Assembly: GCA_005116895.1 (NCBI GenBank)
Contig: SWDO01000017.1
Location: 15,626-79,625, forward strand
Source: Nitrospira sp.
GTDB lineage: Bacteria > Nitrospirota > Nitrospiria > Nitrospirales > Nitrospiraceae
Direction: 5' to 3'
Length of the DNA stretch: 64,000 nt
Position 1 is the stretch's first letter. The number at the start of each line of letters is the position of its first letter. The notes under the pieces were generated by a model, which saw only the letters and a list, made by a program, of their open reading frames with translations, made no database searches and had not been told where the DNA came from. Below, piece by piece: positions 18,760-27,827 of this stretch. Made by a program: the position numbers and the translations under genes.

Positions 18760-19128
18760 CTATCCGAGCCCGACAAAGAGACGTGAGGGAGGTGCACGAG
18801 CGCGAACTGCGGACAATATTGGGGAACGCACAAGTCGACTGGAGGCGAGATCGACCGCCCCGACCAGCAACTCCGTGACGGTCGGTGAGGGCCCGATCGT
18901 GACAGCGGCATCGGCTGTTGCCTGGCAGATCCAGACACACAGAGCGTGCTGATCGAATGATCCTTCCTCACCGTGATGATGGGGATGGCTTGAGACTTGC
19001 TCGGCATGAGTAAGCGTACACGCACTGCTCATCACCAGAAGCCCCGTGTAGATCAACGCACACCCGCCGACCACGGCTCGACGTATCGCTTTGCTTGGGC
19101 ATTTGAGATATGGCCTCATTACGCTCAC
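18760..19128 (-). CDS. Small secreted His/Cys protein, paralogue 2
   Basis: A 122-aa paralogue of the gene at 17021. It has a leader (VVGGCALIYTGLLVMSSACTLTHA), a His cluster (SHPHHHGEE) and a Cys segment (ALCVWICQAT), ending in RAPPSRLF. The two copies flank the MntA/HepT pair. The conserved His cluster followed by C-x3-C suggests a metal or redox role at the membrane surface, but this is inference. No partner enzyme is adjacent. Confidence 0.6.
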   Translation of the reverse strand: MSVMRPYLKCPSKAIRRAVVGGCALIYTGLLVMSSACTLTHAEQVSSHPHHHGEEGSFDQHALCVWICQATADAAVTIGPSPTVTELLVGAVDLASSRLVRSPILSAVRARAPPSRLFVGLG

Positions 19129-19241
19129 CTATACGCATCCCCTCGAAAGTTGTCTACCAATGCTTGCTCCCGATGCTACGAATATGGACGAGTGTATACA
19201 GCTAGTAGAATCTCCCCAATGTACGTTTAGGAGGAGACGGG

Positions 19242-19505
19242 ATGGAGCCGACCCTACGAACCTGGCCGAAGGAAACAGGCGATCTGACGCTTGCGGAGAT
19301 GTGTACAGGCTTAGCGGCACATGGGATTGCGATGAAGGCTTCCGCCTTATGGCATCAACTCAGCAAATGGAAGCTCACGTTTAAGAAAATCCTGCACGCC
19401 AGCGAGCAAGATCCCGCCGAGGTGCAAGCCGCACGGCGTGAGCGGCAAGCAGCTCAACCGGCTCTAGCAGGCTGCGGAAAAACCATGATTGAAGGAGACA
19501 GCTAG
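19242..19505 (+). pseudogene. IS630-family transposase N-terminal remnant
   Basis: The 87-aa ORF matches the start of IS630-type transposases: GDLTLAEMCTGLAAHGIAMKASALWHQLSKWKLTFKKILHASEQD resembles the helix-turn-helix and linker region before the DDE domain. The remaining 200 or so residues of the transposase are absent, and the sequence ends in unrelated residues shortly before tmRNA. It is a decayed insertion-sequence fragment. Confidence 0.6.
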
Positions 19506-19610
19506 AGCCGGTTATCCACCCACGCCTATCAAGATCAAACGATGAAGAGTGGGCGGTACGCGCACCGTGTGGAACTACTGAAATCCTACTGAAGGTGTTT
19601 CATCCCGTTG

Positions 19611-19637
19611 CCCGGAACCATCGTAAATGGCTCCGGG
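19611..19637 (-). terminator. Probable terminator of tmRNA
   Basis: CCCGGA-a-CCAT / ATGG-c-TCCGGG forms an 11-bp stem with one internal mismatch and a loop of about 5 nt, 17 nt beyond the encoded CCA end of tmRNA. There is no strong T-tract. It is the only hairpin between tmRNA and the IS remnant. Confidence 0.5.
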
Positions 19638-19653
19638 TCGAACGAGTTCTGTT

Positions 19654-20001
19654 TGGTGGAGGCGAGGGGAGTTGAACCCCTGTCCGAAGATCGTCAGTGC
19701 ACTGTATCTACATGTGTAGCCGACAATTTAAATTTCGCAGCCGTCCACGCCAGTCGGCAGGCTTAGAACAGCCGCTAGCCCAGAAAGTTCTCGTCCTCAG
19801 CCGCTGAGCACCGGCCTTGGACCAGCCCGCTGCATCGCGCTCTTCCACCCCCGCGGGCATCAGATGGAAGAACGTCGCAGTTAATTAAGCTGCGAGTGCC
19901 AGTTCTTGATTGGCAGTTGCGTTTTCTCGGACTTTTACGAGTTCCCGAGAGCTCGACATGCAACAGTGACCTCAGTATCCCCGTCGAAACCGGTCGCCCC
20001 C
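19654..20001 (-). ncRNA. ssrA: Transfer-messenger RNA (tmRNA)
   Basis: tmRNA rescues stalled ribosomes and tags the nascent protein. On the minus strand the 5' end GGGGGCGACC pairs with CGCCTCC before an encoded ACCA, giving a 7-bp acceptor stem. The GGTTTCGACGGGG box follows, and the 3' part carries the T-loop GGTTCAACTCCCC. The tag reading frame is GCA-ACT-GCC-AAT-CAA-GAA-CTG-GCA-CTC-GCA-GCT-TAA, giving the tag (A)TANQELALAA with the conserved ALAA proteolysis signal. The length is about 348 nt. The exact resume codon is inferred from the conserved GCA. Confidence 0.95.
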
Positions 20002-20012
20002 TTTCTTGTATT

Positions 20013-20098
20013 TCGTGAAGCGTCACTCGTCATTCGTGAAGCGCGAAACACGAACGGACTTCTTGCGAGATACGCTTCACGAACGAATTGCCTCATAG
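20013..20098. repeat. Dispersed CGTGAAGCGT-type repeat, copy A
   Basis: A stretch built from CGTGAAGCG, CACTCGTCATTCG and the opposite CGCTTCACGAACGAA, so that its ends can pair. It starts 12 nt upstream of the tmRNA 5' end and probably covers its promoter. Similar words occur at 58357-58510 and 63211-63238. It contains no ORF. Confidence 0.6.
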
Positions 20099-20188
20099 AT
20101 ACCCATCATACCGCACCAGTCAATAGGAAGCCACCTGCCAACGGTTTCCCACTCATGGGTATTGTATCGAGGTCGCCACCGCACCCTT

Positions 20189-21493
20189 CTATGTGTTCTC
20201 TACTTCATCCAGGCTCGGCCGTATGAGGTACGGGCCATAGGTACACGCAAAGAGTAGATAGGCCCCACTCCAACAGAGCGCAGACAGGCCAAGTAGCGCA
20301 TAGGTGAGAGCCGTAGGAATATCGACGTTGGGAGCAAAGATTCGCAGGAGCGCCCCGACGTTGATCAGCACATACATCGACACAGTAAACCCGTCAGCAT
20401 GCCGCGGTCGTCCCGTGTGGCCGAGACTCGCGCGAGTCATCACCGCGAGCGTCATCGCGCCCATCGCGCCAGTGGTGAGGAGATGAACCGCGTTTTCAGG
20501 AGAGAAGCCAACCCCTAGAATCGATGCTCCAAGGGCGATGAGAAACAGCGCCACCCATCCATACCCGATGTGCAGAATCAGCACGAGTGGTTCCTTCCAG
20601 GTCCGCCACCCTCCCCAACGGAAAAGACGTACCACGCTCGCCACCCCAGCCACGAAAAGCGCGGTCCCTGTCCACATACTTTCCGGACCAATGATCCAGC
20701 TGATGACGCTCACGAACACAAGAATGATTGCGCCTCCATCAGTCCGAGAAAATACCTCAGGCAGTCTGGATACGTTCCGGTCAGCCAGGTACTCACGCGT
20801 AAAGGTGGGGGCGAGACGTCCTCCGATGATCGTCAACAACATCGTCATGACGGAGAGCGCCAGCCGTTCAGGAAGATCTGTCGGCAGGCCACGCAACGCA
20901 GCCACATGAAAGAGAATATTGGCGCCGGCAAAACAACTGACCAGCACCCCAATCGGTGCGCGATCCCAGCTGCGAGCGGCGACAATCTCCCGCCAGACAT
21001 AAGTAGCCAAGACGGCTAAAAAAGCTCCATCGACAACTGCAGCAGCGGAGGCTCCCGTTAACGGCACTGCCACGAGCAACCGTCCTGCCAGCCACAGCAG
21101 AAACAGGGTCAGTAACGGTGCCCCTCTCAATGGCATCCGGTCCGTCCAATTAGGCATGGCCGTCAATAAGAATCCGGCAATCAAGGCAGGCAGATACCCG
21201 AAGAGCATCTCATGGACGTGCCACTCACGCGGGGAATACAAAAACACCGCTTGAGCCTTCCCTGCAAACAAGGCGACCCAGATAAGGACGGATAGTGCAG
21301 CAAACAGTGCGGCACCCAGGAAGAACGGGCGAAACCCATACGATAAGAACGCCGGGCCTTCGTAGGGAGGGAACGTCGGTTCGTCATCCTCTTGCTGCAC
21401 AGTTGCAGCTGACTGGCCAGCCATCTGAATCTCGTTCGATGCCATAGAACTTGATTGTGTGGTCTGGGCCAGAGGCCTGTCAACGGAGGGCAA
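20189..21493 (-). CDS. NnrS family membrane protein
   Basis: A protein of about 430 aa with some 12 transmembrane helices. The N-terminal signature FLSYGFRPFFLGAALFA, followed by REWHVHEMLFGYLPALIAGFLLTA, is characteristic of NnrS, a haem- and copper-containing protein linked to nitrosative stress. The start is uncertain; an internal ATG at 21445 (MASNEIQM) would give a shorter N-terminus. There is no obvious ribosome site. It lies between tmRNA and a GTPase pair and appears to be a single transcription unit. Confidence 0.88.
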   Translation of the reverse strand: MPSVDRPLAQTTQSSSMASNEIQMAGQSAATVQQEDDEPTFPPYEGPAFLSYGFRPFFLGAALFAALSVLIWVALFAGKAQAVFLYSPREWHVHEMLFGYLPALIAGFLLTAMPNWTDRMPLRGAPLLTLFLLWLAGRLLVAVPLTGASAAAVVDGAFLAVLATYVWREIVAARSWDRAPIGVLVSCFAGANILFHVAALRGLPTDLPERLALSVMTMLLTIIGGRLAPTFTREYLADRNVSRLPEVFSRTDGGAIILVFVSVISWIIGPESMWTGTALFVAGVASVVRLFRWGGWRTWKEPLVLILHIGYGWVALFLIALGASILGVGFSPENAVHLLTTGAMGAMTLAVMTRASLGHTGRPRHADGFTVSMYVLINVGALLRIFAPNVDIPTALTYALLGLSALCWSGAYLLFACTYGPYLIRPSLDEVENT

Positions 21494-21518
21494 GAGTTCT
21501 ATGGGCGGGACGTCGGTC

Positions 21519-22994
21519 TCATCCTAGGCGGTTCAGAAACCGTTTGGAGGCGGGATAGGTGCTCCAGAGCAGTTCGAGTGTGATGGATGTCAACAACGCC
21601 GTGAGTTGTGTGGATTGCTCTTCCGTTTTGGCTGCGAGACCTTGCCCCCGTAAGCGGGCCCACACGTCGTGCAAAGTGGTGTGGTGCTTCGAAACCAGGA
21701 TTTTCACGTTCTCGATCCAGAACCTGGGATCTTCGGGATCCGCAACATACTGTCCTTGGCCTCGGCCAAAATGAGCGATGGCCAGATACCGGATGATGAC
21801 GTCTTGAACCAGCACATCCAGATACTCATCCGACCACGTCACCGAGGTCGGGGTGCTCCCTGCCCGCCGTTCCGCCCAGGCTTCCCCTCCGAGAAATCCA
21901 AGCACACCTCCCACCACTGCCCCGGCGACCGTGAACAGGCCCATACTGACCCCACCCGTCGCCGCATCAAGATGGAGTCCGGCATAGGCTCCGCTGGTCA
22001 GGGCTCCACCGATCCCGCCGATAGCGGTCCCACTGAGGGTCGCATCACCACGGCTCTGCGAGCCTCGTTGTACTTCGACATGTTCCATCCTAGCCTGGAT
22101 CACGCCAATCGCATTCCCTTCCAGGCCATGCAGGGCAATGACCGCTTTCGTCGTCGTCCCAACCTCGTTCACCAAGCCCTTCAAGAGGCCATCGACGGCC
22201 TGTTGTTTCTGCATTTCCATCGGTGAGCCGTCACCCCTGGTCATCACCCGAGACTTCGCGGCGCGTGACACCAGCATAGCCCACTGCTCCATCGCCGCAT
22301 GGAAGACGGTCAGATTCGCGGTTTGCCAGACGGTGAACAATCGATTCATGAGCTGGCGATCGTGAGAAGGGAGTAGCGATTGAATGGTCTCGAACAGAAT
22401 ACCTTCCTGGACCCAACAGCGGCTGAATGCATCAAGGCTGTGCACCCCCCTGACGAAGCCATACCGAGCAAAGTAGTCCTTCCAGGGTTGTTCGAGACGC
22501 TGCTGTTCTGTACGGTCCTTGGTGGGGCCGGTTTGGTTCAGCAGAACGATGACGGGCTTCCCGATCCATTCCAGCAGTTGCAGCTCCGGCGCAATGTATC
22601 CGGCCATGCACGGTTCTTCTGTCGCATTCACCAGGTAGAGGACGACGTCCGCCTCTTGCTGGACGTTCAACACCGCCTGTTGGGCACACCATGAAGGCCG
22701 GTCACGAAATCGATCCCACACTTCCGTCACAATCCGTACGATCGGATTCTTGGCCCCCTGCAACCGAGAGAGAATCTTTTGACAATTGGGAAAGCCGGGC
22801 GTGTCCCAGAGCTGGAGAGACTCCCCTATGTCCGTTTCTAGCACCGTGTACTTTTGATTTTCGAGTGTGACATGAGCCCGATCGGCGACGAGGCCAATAT
22901 CCTTCCGAAGCAGCGTTCTGGCCAGCGTGGTCTTCCCGATATTCGTATGGGAAATCAAGGAGAGGGCAATCTGCGTTTTCGCGGCACTCATCAT
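21519..22994 (-). CDS. Membrane-associated GTPase (DUF3482-like)
   Basis: A 491-aa protein with an Era-like G domain: G1 SHTNIGKTTL at residues 16-25, G3 DTPGFP, and a modified G4 LNQTG. A glycine-rich hydrophobic stretch in the middle (IGGIGGALTSGAYAG, GAVVGGVLGFLGGEAWA) resembles the membrane-inserting region of DUF3482 proteins. It overlaps the upstream DUF2868-like gene by 4 bp (ATGA), an arrangement known for this pair. The biological role is unknown; such pairs are thought to act in envelope or signalling processes. Confidence 0.75.
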   Translation of the reverse strand: MMSAAKTQIALSLISHTNIGKTTLARTLLRKDIGLVADRAHVTLENQKYTVLETDIGESLQLWDTPGFPNCQKILSRLQGAKNPIVRIVTEVWDRFRDRPSWCAQQAVLNVQQEADVVLYLVNATEEPCMAGYIAPELQLLEWIGKPVIVLLNQTGPTKDRTEQQRLEQPWKDYFARYGFVRGVHSLDAFSRCWVQEGILFETIQSLLPSHDRQLMNRLFTVWQTANLTVFHAAMEQWAMLVSRAAKSRVMTRGDGSPMEMQKQQAVDGLLKGLVNEVGTTTKAVIALHGLEGNAIGVIQARMEHVEVQRGSQSRGDATLSGTAIGGIGGALTSGAYAGLHLDAATGGVSMGLFTVAGAVVGGVLGFLGGEAWAERRAGSTPTSVTWSDEYLDVLVQDVIIRYLAIAHFGRGQGQYVADPEDPRFWIENVKILVSKHHTTLHDVWARLRGQGLAAKTEEQSTQLTALLTSITLELLWSTYPASKRFLNRLG

Positions 22995-24484
22995 ACCCTC
23001 CGAAAATCACCAGGCCATAAACAGTCGGGCAAGGTTTGGAGTTCACCACCCGACGGTCCAGAAGGGTCTCGGTATCTCAGGGCCTGGAGTCCGCACTCTT
23101 TCGCCAGCGTCGCCCAAGCCTGGCACCGTTCCTTCAGGCGCTTCTCATGGTCGATCTGCGCATAGGCTTCGCAATCCAGCAGGACCAGCAGCATGTTTGA
23201 TCGTCCGCTACTGCGGATCGTAGCTTTCAGCTCCTCCAAAAATTCGCTGTGTGTTTCTTCCGGAGCCTGGGCCACATTGAACATGACCACCGCGCACAGG
23301 TCTCGATCCTGGTCGTCTGGAAGGTGTGGAGGGCGATCGCCATATTGGACCGAGCCTCCGATATGGATGTTCGCCAGAACGCCGAAGGCATCGCTGAGAA
23401 ATGTCATCAGTCGATCGTCACCCTCCTTCACGCGATGACTATAGGCCAGCACCTCCACAAGCAGCCCCTTTCCTCGGTAGGGATTCAGCAATCGTTGGAA
23501 ATACGGCTCGTTGCTCGGCAGGTGCATCGCATCGGCCAGGCGGGTTTTGCGCATCCAGACCGCCGCAGCCAGCAGGGTTCGTGGCAGGACAATGAATAGT
23601 ATCGTCGTCATCGCCCAGAAATGAATCCAGATCGCTGCATTGGCCCTGGCTGTACCTCGCAGCTCAACGATGGCTTCCACGCCGGGCATTGGAACCCTCA
23701 GGAGCCAACTCGCCGGTGCGAATAAGAAGGAGAGGAACATGTGGACTCCCTCGGCCTCCATGAAGGTGCTGTCCCATCCGGCCTTGTACAGAAAACTGAA
23801 GCCGCGCAGATAGAGCCCCGCGATCACGCCGATCGCCAGCGCAGCCGCAGCCGCATGGAGCAGGCTGCGGGCATGGGTCATCAATAGGTCGCGACTGCTC
23901 TGGAGTAGGTGTGCGGCATAGGACGCAAGCGATGCTGCGATCCATTGTACTTCGTCGGGACTCTGCGCACGATCAGACCGAAGTCTGCGGAGCCGTCCCT
24001 TCACGACCAGTCCCAAGAGCCATTCCACCAACCCTGGCAGGCCTGGCTGCGACCGATCTCGTGACGGTCGGGGTACAACCATGCTGTAGAGCAAGCCGAT
24101 ATAGGCCACCGCATTCCAGAGCAGGAGCGTGAGAAGAGGAAAATTCAGGAGGTTAATGTGGCCAGCTGGTCCGATAGGGTCGGCGAGGAAGCCTCCCACC
24201 AGAGCACAGCCGATCAGCAGCGTGACCGGAATCTTGATCCGTAGGGCGGCGAAAGCTGAGTTGAACACAGGATGCTTCTGCGTCAGCCGATCGACAATGT
24301 GCTCGGCCCGTTCAATAACCCGAGCGTCACCAGCCCGCATTGGATCTTCTGCGGCCGTGCGGTCTCTCTGATCGTTTCCATGGCGAGGCGGCTCCCGTTC
24401 GTACCGCAAGATAAACTTGTGGACCGGGTCATGTTCTTCGCAGGCCTGAACCAGAAGCACCTTAGCTAATTGGGCAGGCGTCAT
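22991..24484 (-). CDS. DUF2868-like membrane protein, partner of the GTPase
   Basis: A 497-aa protein with an N-terminal cytoplasmic segment, transmembrane helices around residues 100-160 (IPVTLLIGCALVGGFLAD, LLTLLLWNAVAYIGLLYSMV) and 210-300, and a soluble C-terminal domain (SNMLLVLLDCEAYAQIDHEKRL). This matches my memory of DUF2868. Its start codon precedes the GTPase gene by an ATGA overlap, so the two proteins are made together. No enzymatic motif is evident. Confidence 0.7.
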   Translation of the reverse strand: MTPAQLAKVLLVQACEEHDPVHKFILRYEREPPRHGNDQRDRTAAEDPMRAGDARVIERAEHIVDRLTQKHPVFNSAFAALRIKIPVTLLIGCALVGGFLADPIGPAGHINLLNFPLLTLLLWNAVAYIGLLYSMVVPRPSRDRSQPGLPGLVEWLLGLVVKGRLRRLRSDRAQSPDEVQWIAASLASYAAHLLQSSRDLLMTHARSLLHAAAAALAIGVIAGLYLRGFSFLYKAGWDSTFMEAEGVHMFLSFLFAPASWLLRVPMPGVEAIVELRGTARANAAIWIHFWAMTTILFIVLPRTLLAAAVWMRKTRLADAMHLPSNEPYFQRLLNPYRGKGLLVEVLAYSHRVKEGDDRLMTFLSDAFGVLANIHIGGSVQYGDRPPHLPDDQDRDLCAVVMFNVAQAPEETHSEFLEELKATIRSSGRSNMLLVLLDCEAYAQIDHEKRLKERCQAWATLAKECGLQALRYRDPSGPSGGELQTLPDCLWPGDFRRV

Positions 24485-24866
24485 TGATGGTCAGCTACGT
24501 GCTTGCTGTTCACAATGAATGGTCCCCTCTGTACCGCGATTCGGCGCATTATCGGGGCCCGGAATGATTCCGTCAATGACATGTTGGGGGTTCTTCATTC
24601 CGCATCATGCAGCTGTGGGTCTATGTACGAAGATCTGTATCATTTCGTCTCCCTGGGCGTATCACTTGAGATACGGTCTGCAGTGGAAACCCTTCCAGTG
24701 CGAGTGTCGGACAATACATAGGAAGCGTGCTCCAATCTCAACCTTGACAAGCATATACAGCCACGCAGCAGTGCAAGTTTCCCCGTGGCATCATCATTGC
24801 GTAAGTAAATCAGTCATTACGAGTACGGATCATCTGTGCTCGACCTACTCTCAAGGAGGGACTCCC
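24485..24866. other. Intergenic stretch, 382 bp
   Basis: A divergent spacer between the DUF2868-like gene and the zinc-ribbon gene. TTGACA is present near 24743 but has no convincing -10 at normal spacing. A CAAGGAGGG ribosome site ends it. No repeat or RNA was recognised. Confidence 0.4.
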
Positions 24867-25088
24867 ATGAAATGCACGAGATGCAGCGGCTTAATGGTCA
24901 CGGATCATCTGTTGGATATGCAGGAGAGCTATGTGCCGATGTGGATGCGGGGGCTGCGCTGCGTAGCCTGCGGCAATATCGAGGATCCCCTCATCCATTA
25001 TAATCGGATGATGCACGAGGCTCGAAGAATCAGAAGGCGCATGTCGCGTACAGCGCACCCACTCGCTGCACAAGCTCAGGCAGCATAG
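24867..25088 (+). CDS. Small zinc-ribbon protein
   Basis: A 73-aa protein with two CxxC pairs, CTRCSG at residues 3-6 and CVACGN at about 31-34, forming a probable zinc ribbon, followed by a basic helix (HEARRIRRRMSR). AAGGAGGG lies just upstream of the ATG at 24867, so the longer track ORF starting at 24519 is not needed. Small proteins of this kind are frequent in Nitrospira and uncharacterised; DNA, RNA or protein binding are all possible. Confidence 0.7.
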   Translation: MKCTRCSGLMVTDHLLDMQESYVPMWMRGLRCVACGNIEDPLIHYNRMMHEARRIRRRMSRTAHPLAAQAQAA

Positions 25089-25317
25089 CTGGGTTCCGAC
25101 CTACTTCCTCGTGGGCTCGTCACGGCTCGCTCTCCGTTCGCCTGCCAGTATCAGACAGGCAACGGGCCATCGTTTGCGTAGCGCGCCCTGCTCGAGCCTG
25201 GCAGGCAGCGACGCCCGCCTTACTTGGTCTTTCTCGTGGACTCTAAAGGACTTTCCACGGCTTTCAGTATGAATTGGGAGCTGAGTGTCGACCGCCAACA
25301 ACCAATCGCGCTGATAG

Positions 25318-27180
25318 CTATTGATCTCCATTGATCACGGCCAACACCCGACGGCCGTAGCGTTCCGCTTTCATCTCACCGATACCCGGAATCTCTAACA
25401 AGGCTGCCGGCGTCCCCGGCTTGTAGCCAGCAATTGCCTTCAACGTTTTATCGTGAAAAATCAGGAACGGCGCAACCCCCTCTTCTTCGGCCAATTCGGT
25501 GCGGAGCTGTCTGAGCCGTTCAACAAGCTGTCGATCCGGCACTGAAGCCTGAGCGATGCCTGCGTAGGCGGCAGACGAGCACCGCGGCTTGTTCACCGAT
25601 ACATCGGCCTGAGATTCCTCTCTCTGTGGCAATGCCACCACACAAATCCCTTGCAGCACCTCTCGCCCCTTGGACGTCAATTCAAGCGTGGGATACTCGG
25701 TACCCTCGATTCGAAGATGCCCTGACTGAATGAGATTCTTCACCAGACCAGTCACAACCGGCTTGGTCTGGGCCCGACAGATACCATAGGTCGGACAGTT
25801 TTCTGCGCCATAGGCCAACAGCGCTTTCGAACGGCTTCCACGAAGCATGTCGACGATGCGGCCCATACCGAACCGCCCCATGCACCAGGACACGGTTTCC
25901 AAGATCGCCTTTCCCGAAACGTCGGCAGCATATAAGACCGTCCGGCTCGGCTGCCGCGCCGGCGTGACACAGCGATCGCATAGGCCGCAAGGGCCCAACG
26001 CCAGCTCGGCGTCGTCGCTGAAGTACTCAAGAATCGCGAGCTGTCGGCAGCTCGAGCCTGAGACATACCCCAGCATTTCATGAAGGAGCGTCCGCATTCG
26101 CTCCGCACGTGCAACGCCATCTGAGTCTTTTAATGCCTGGTCAATAAAGTATTCCTGCGTGGCCAGATCACGCTCATGAAACAACAAGGCACAAGCCGCA
26201 GGCCGTCCGTCACGACCGGCGCGCCCCACCTCCTGGTAATAGGCCTCGAGACTTCCGGGAATGTCAAAATGGACAACCAAGCGGACGTCCGGTTTATCGA
26301 TGCCCATGCCGAAAGCATTCGTCGCGGCCAGGATTCGCACCGTTCCTCGGCGAAACTCCTCATGGACCATTCGACGTTCCTCATCCGAGAGACCGGCATG
26401 GTAATAGCCGACCGAGGGGTGAGATTGTCCCAGCCATGCCGCGACCTCCTCCACGGCTCGGCGAGTGGCGCAATAGACGAGGATCGTCCCCTTCTCCGTC
26501 TCGCGAACCAAGCGTCCCAGCGTCGACAGCTTGTCTTGGCGCGCCTGAGAGAGGTGAACGGAGAGGGCGAGGTTAGGCCGGCGAAAGCCTGCGACGAGTC
26601 GAAAGGGATCGCGAAGTGAGAGCCGTTGGCAGAGATCCGTTTGCACTCGAGCCGTGGCCGTGGCCGTCAGAGCCAGGCAAGGTGGACTCGTGAGTTCCTG
26701 ACGCAGGCGACCGATCTTGAGGTAATCGGGCCTAAAATCATGGCCCCACTGGGAAATACAGTGCGCTTCGTCCACCACCAGCAACGAGACCCAGAGGGAA
26801 CGCAACAACCGGAGAAATCCCTCATGTTGCATCCGTTCCGGCGCGACGTATAGCAGCTGCAGCCGCCGCTGCTGGAGATCCTGCATCACGCGGCTCTTTT
26901 CAATTCCAGTGAGGCTGGAGTGAAACGCCGCAGCGGCAATCTTCCGTTGCTTCATGGCCGTCACTTGATCTTGCATCAACGCGATGAGTGGAGAAATTAC
27001 CAGCGTCAGCCCAGGGAGCAGGGTCGCCGGCAATTGATAGCAGAGCGACTTGCCCTGCCCCGTCGGCATGACCGCCATCGCATCGCGCCCCGCTAACACG
27101 GCGCGGATCACGGCTTCCTGGCCTGGCCGAAACGTGGCAAAGCCGAATCGTTCGCTGAGCTGTCGAGTGAGATCATCCAC
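25318..27180 (-). CDS. recQ: ATP-dependent DNA helicase RecQ
   Basis: A 3'-5' helicase of superfamily 2 for recombination and replication repair. The 620-aa sequence has motif 0 (FGFATFRPGQ), Walker A (MPTGQGKS, about 38-45), DEAH (VVDEAHCISQWGHDFRP), motif V/VI (GRAGRDGRP), the zinc-binding cysteines (SSCRQL and CGLCDRC), a winged helix and a C-terminal HRDC domain (QLVERLRQLRTELAEEEGVAPFLIF). All family domains are present in normal order. It appears monocistronic. Confidence 0.95.
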   Translation of the reverse strand: MDDLTRQLSERFGFATFRPGQEAVIRAVLAGRDAMAVMPTGQGKSLCYQLPATLLPGLTLVISPLIALMQDQVTAMKQRKIAAAAFHSSLTGIEKSRVMQDLQQRRLQLLYVAPERMQHEGFLRLLRSLWVSLLVVDEAHCISQWGHDFRPDYLKIGRLRQELTSPPCLALTATATARVQTDLCQRLSLRDPFRLVAGFRRPNLALSVHLSQARQDKLSTLGRLVRETEKGTILVYCATRRAVEEVAAWLGQSHPSVGYYHAGLSDEERRMVHEEFRRGTVRILAATNAFGMGIDKPDVRLVVHFDIPGSLEAYYQEVGRAGRDGRPAACALLFHERDLATQEYFIDQALKDSDGVARAERMRTLLHEMLGYVSGSSCRQLAILEYFSDDAELALGPCGLCDRCVTPARQPSRTVLYAADVSGKAILETVSWCMGRFGMGRIVDMLRGSRSKALLAYGAENCPTYGICRAQTKPVVTGLVKNLIQSGHLRIEGTEYPTLELTSKGREVLQGICVVALPQREESQADVSVNKPRCSSAAYAGIAQASVPDRQLVERLRQLRTELAEEEGVAPFLIFHDKTLKAIAGYKPGTPAALLEIPGIGEMKAERYGRRVLAVINGDQ

Positions 27181-27827
27181 AGGGAAGGCGAATCAGAAAG
27201 ATAGGGTCGTGATAGTGATCACAGCGAGTCCAGTATAGATGACCGACTGTGGGCAAGTCGAGCAGAGCCGTGCGCGGGCGATTACCTCTCTACAACATTC
27301 CTTACCACCTCTCTCGTCTCCAGGCGCCAGCAAAAGGCATGCGACTTCATAGGACAGGCTCTGCCACGCGGGGGAAAGTCGCTGGGAATAGAGGTGGAGG
27401 GAAGCGCACCCGTGACCTGGCTGGACTGCTGGAGCCACGTACTGACTGAATCCAATTTGATTCATGCGGTGGATCCAATTCGATTCTATAAAACCGAGAG
27501 AGATTGACAGGCTATAGAGGCACAACATGGCACCATTTCAAAGATAACGCCTTACGCAAACCAATTGTGCTCAATGGCACGTAGATTGCTCAGCAACGGG
27601 GCATTCGGTGACTGAACGGCACGGACATCTCGTCGTGAATGGGTTCATATACTTATCGCTATTAAGCGCTAGGTATTGACACTCTACATTTCATGCATCA
27701 TTCAGCAACCAATTTCTCGACGATTAGGCGCATTGGGTCATGCGCTCCCACCGTACATGCGTTCAGTTCAACGGATCGCAGCAGTCAGGTAACAGGTGCC
27801 ATTCTCTCATCTCAAAAGGAGGTTTCA
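27181..27827. other. Intergenic stretch, 647 bp, with a 14-bp direct repeat
   Basis: A divergent region between recQ and the cupredoxin lipoprotein. ATCCAATTTGATTC (27450-27463) recurs as ATCCAATTCGATTC (27473-27486), 23 bp apart start to start, and is followed by TATAAAA. This may be a regulator site. An AAAGGAGG ribosome site precedes 27828. The minus-strand ORF 27193-27528 is not convincing. Confidence 0.4.

Noticed and set aside
18369-18878. Plus-strand ORF spanning the second hairpin
   Set aside because: It covers a hairpin and the antisense of paralogue 2, with no family match.
27193-27528. Minus-strand ORF with a terminal IYTGL segment, faintly like the small His/Cys paralogues
   Set aside because: No ribosome site, no His/Cys motif and it spans the direct repeats; the resemblance is only five residues.
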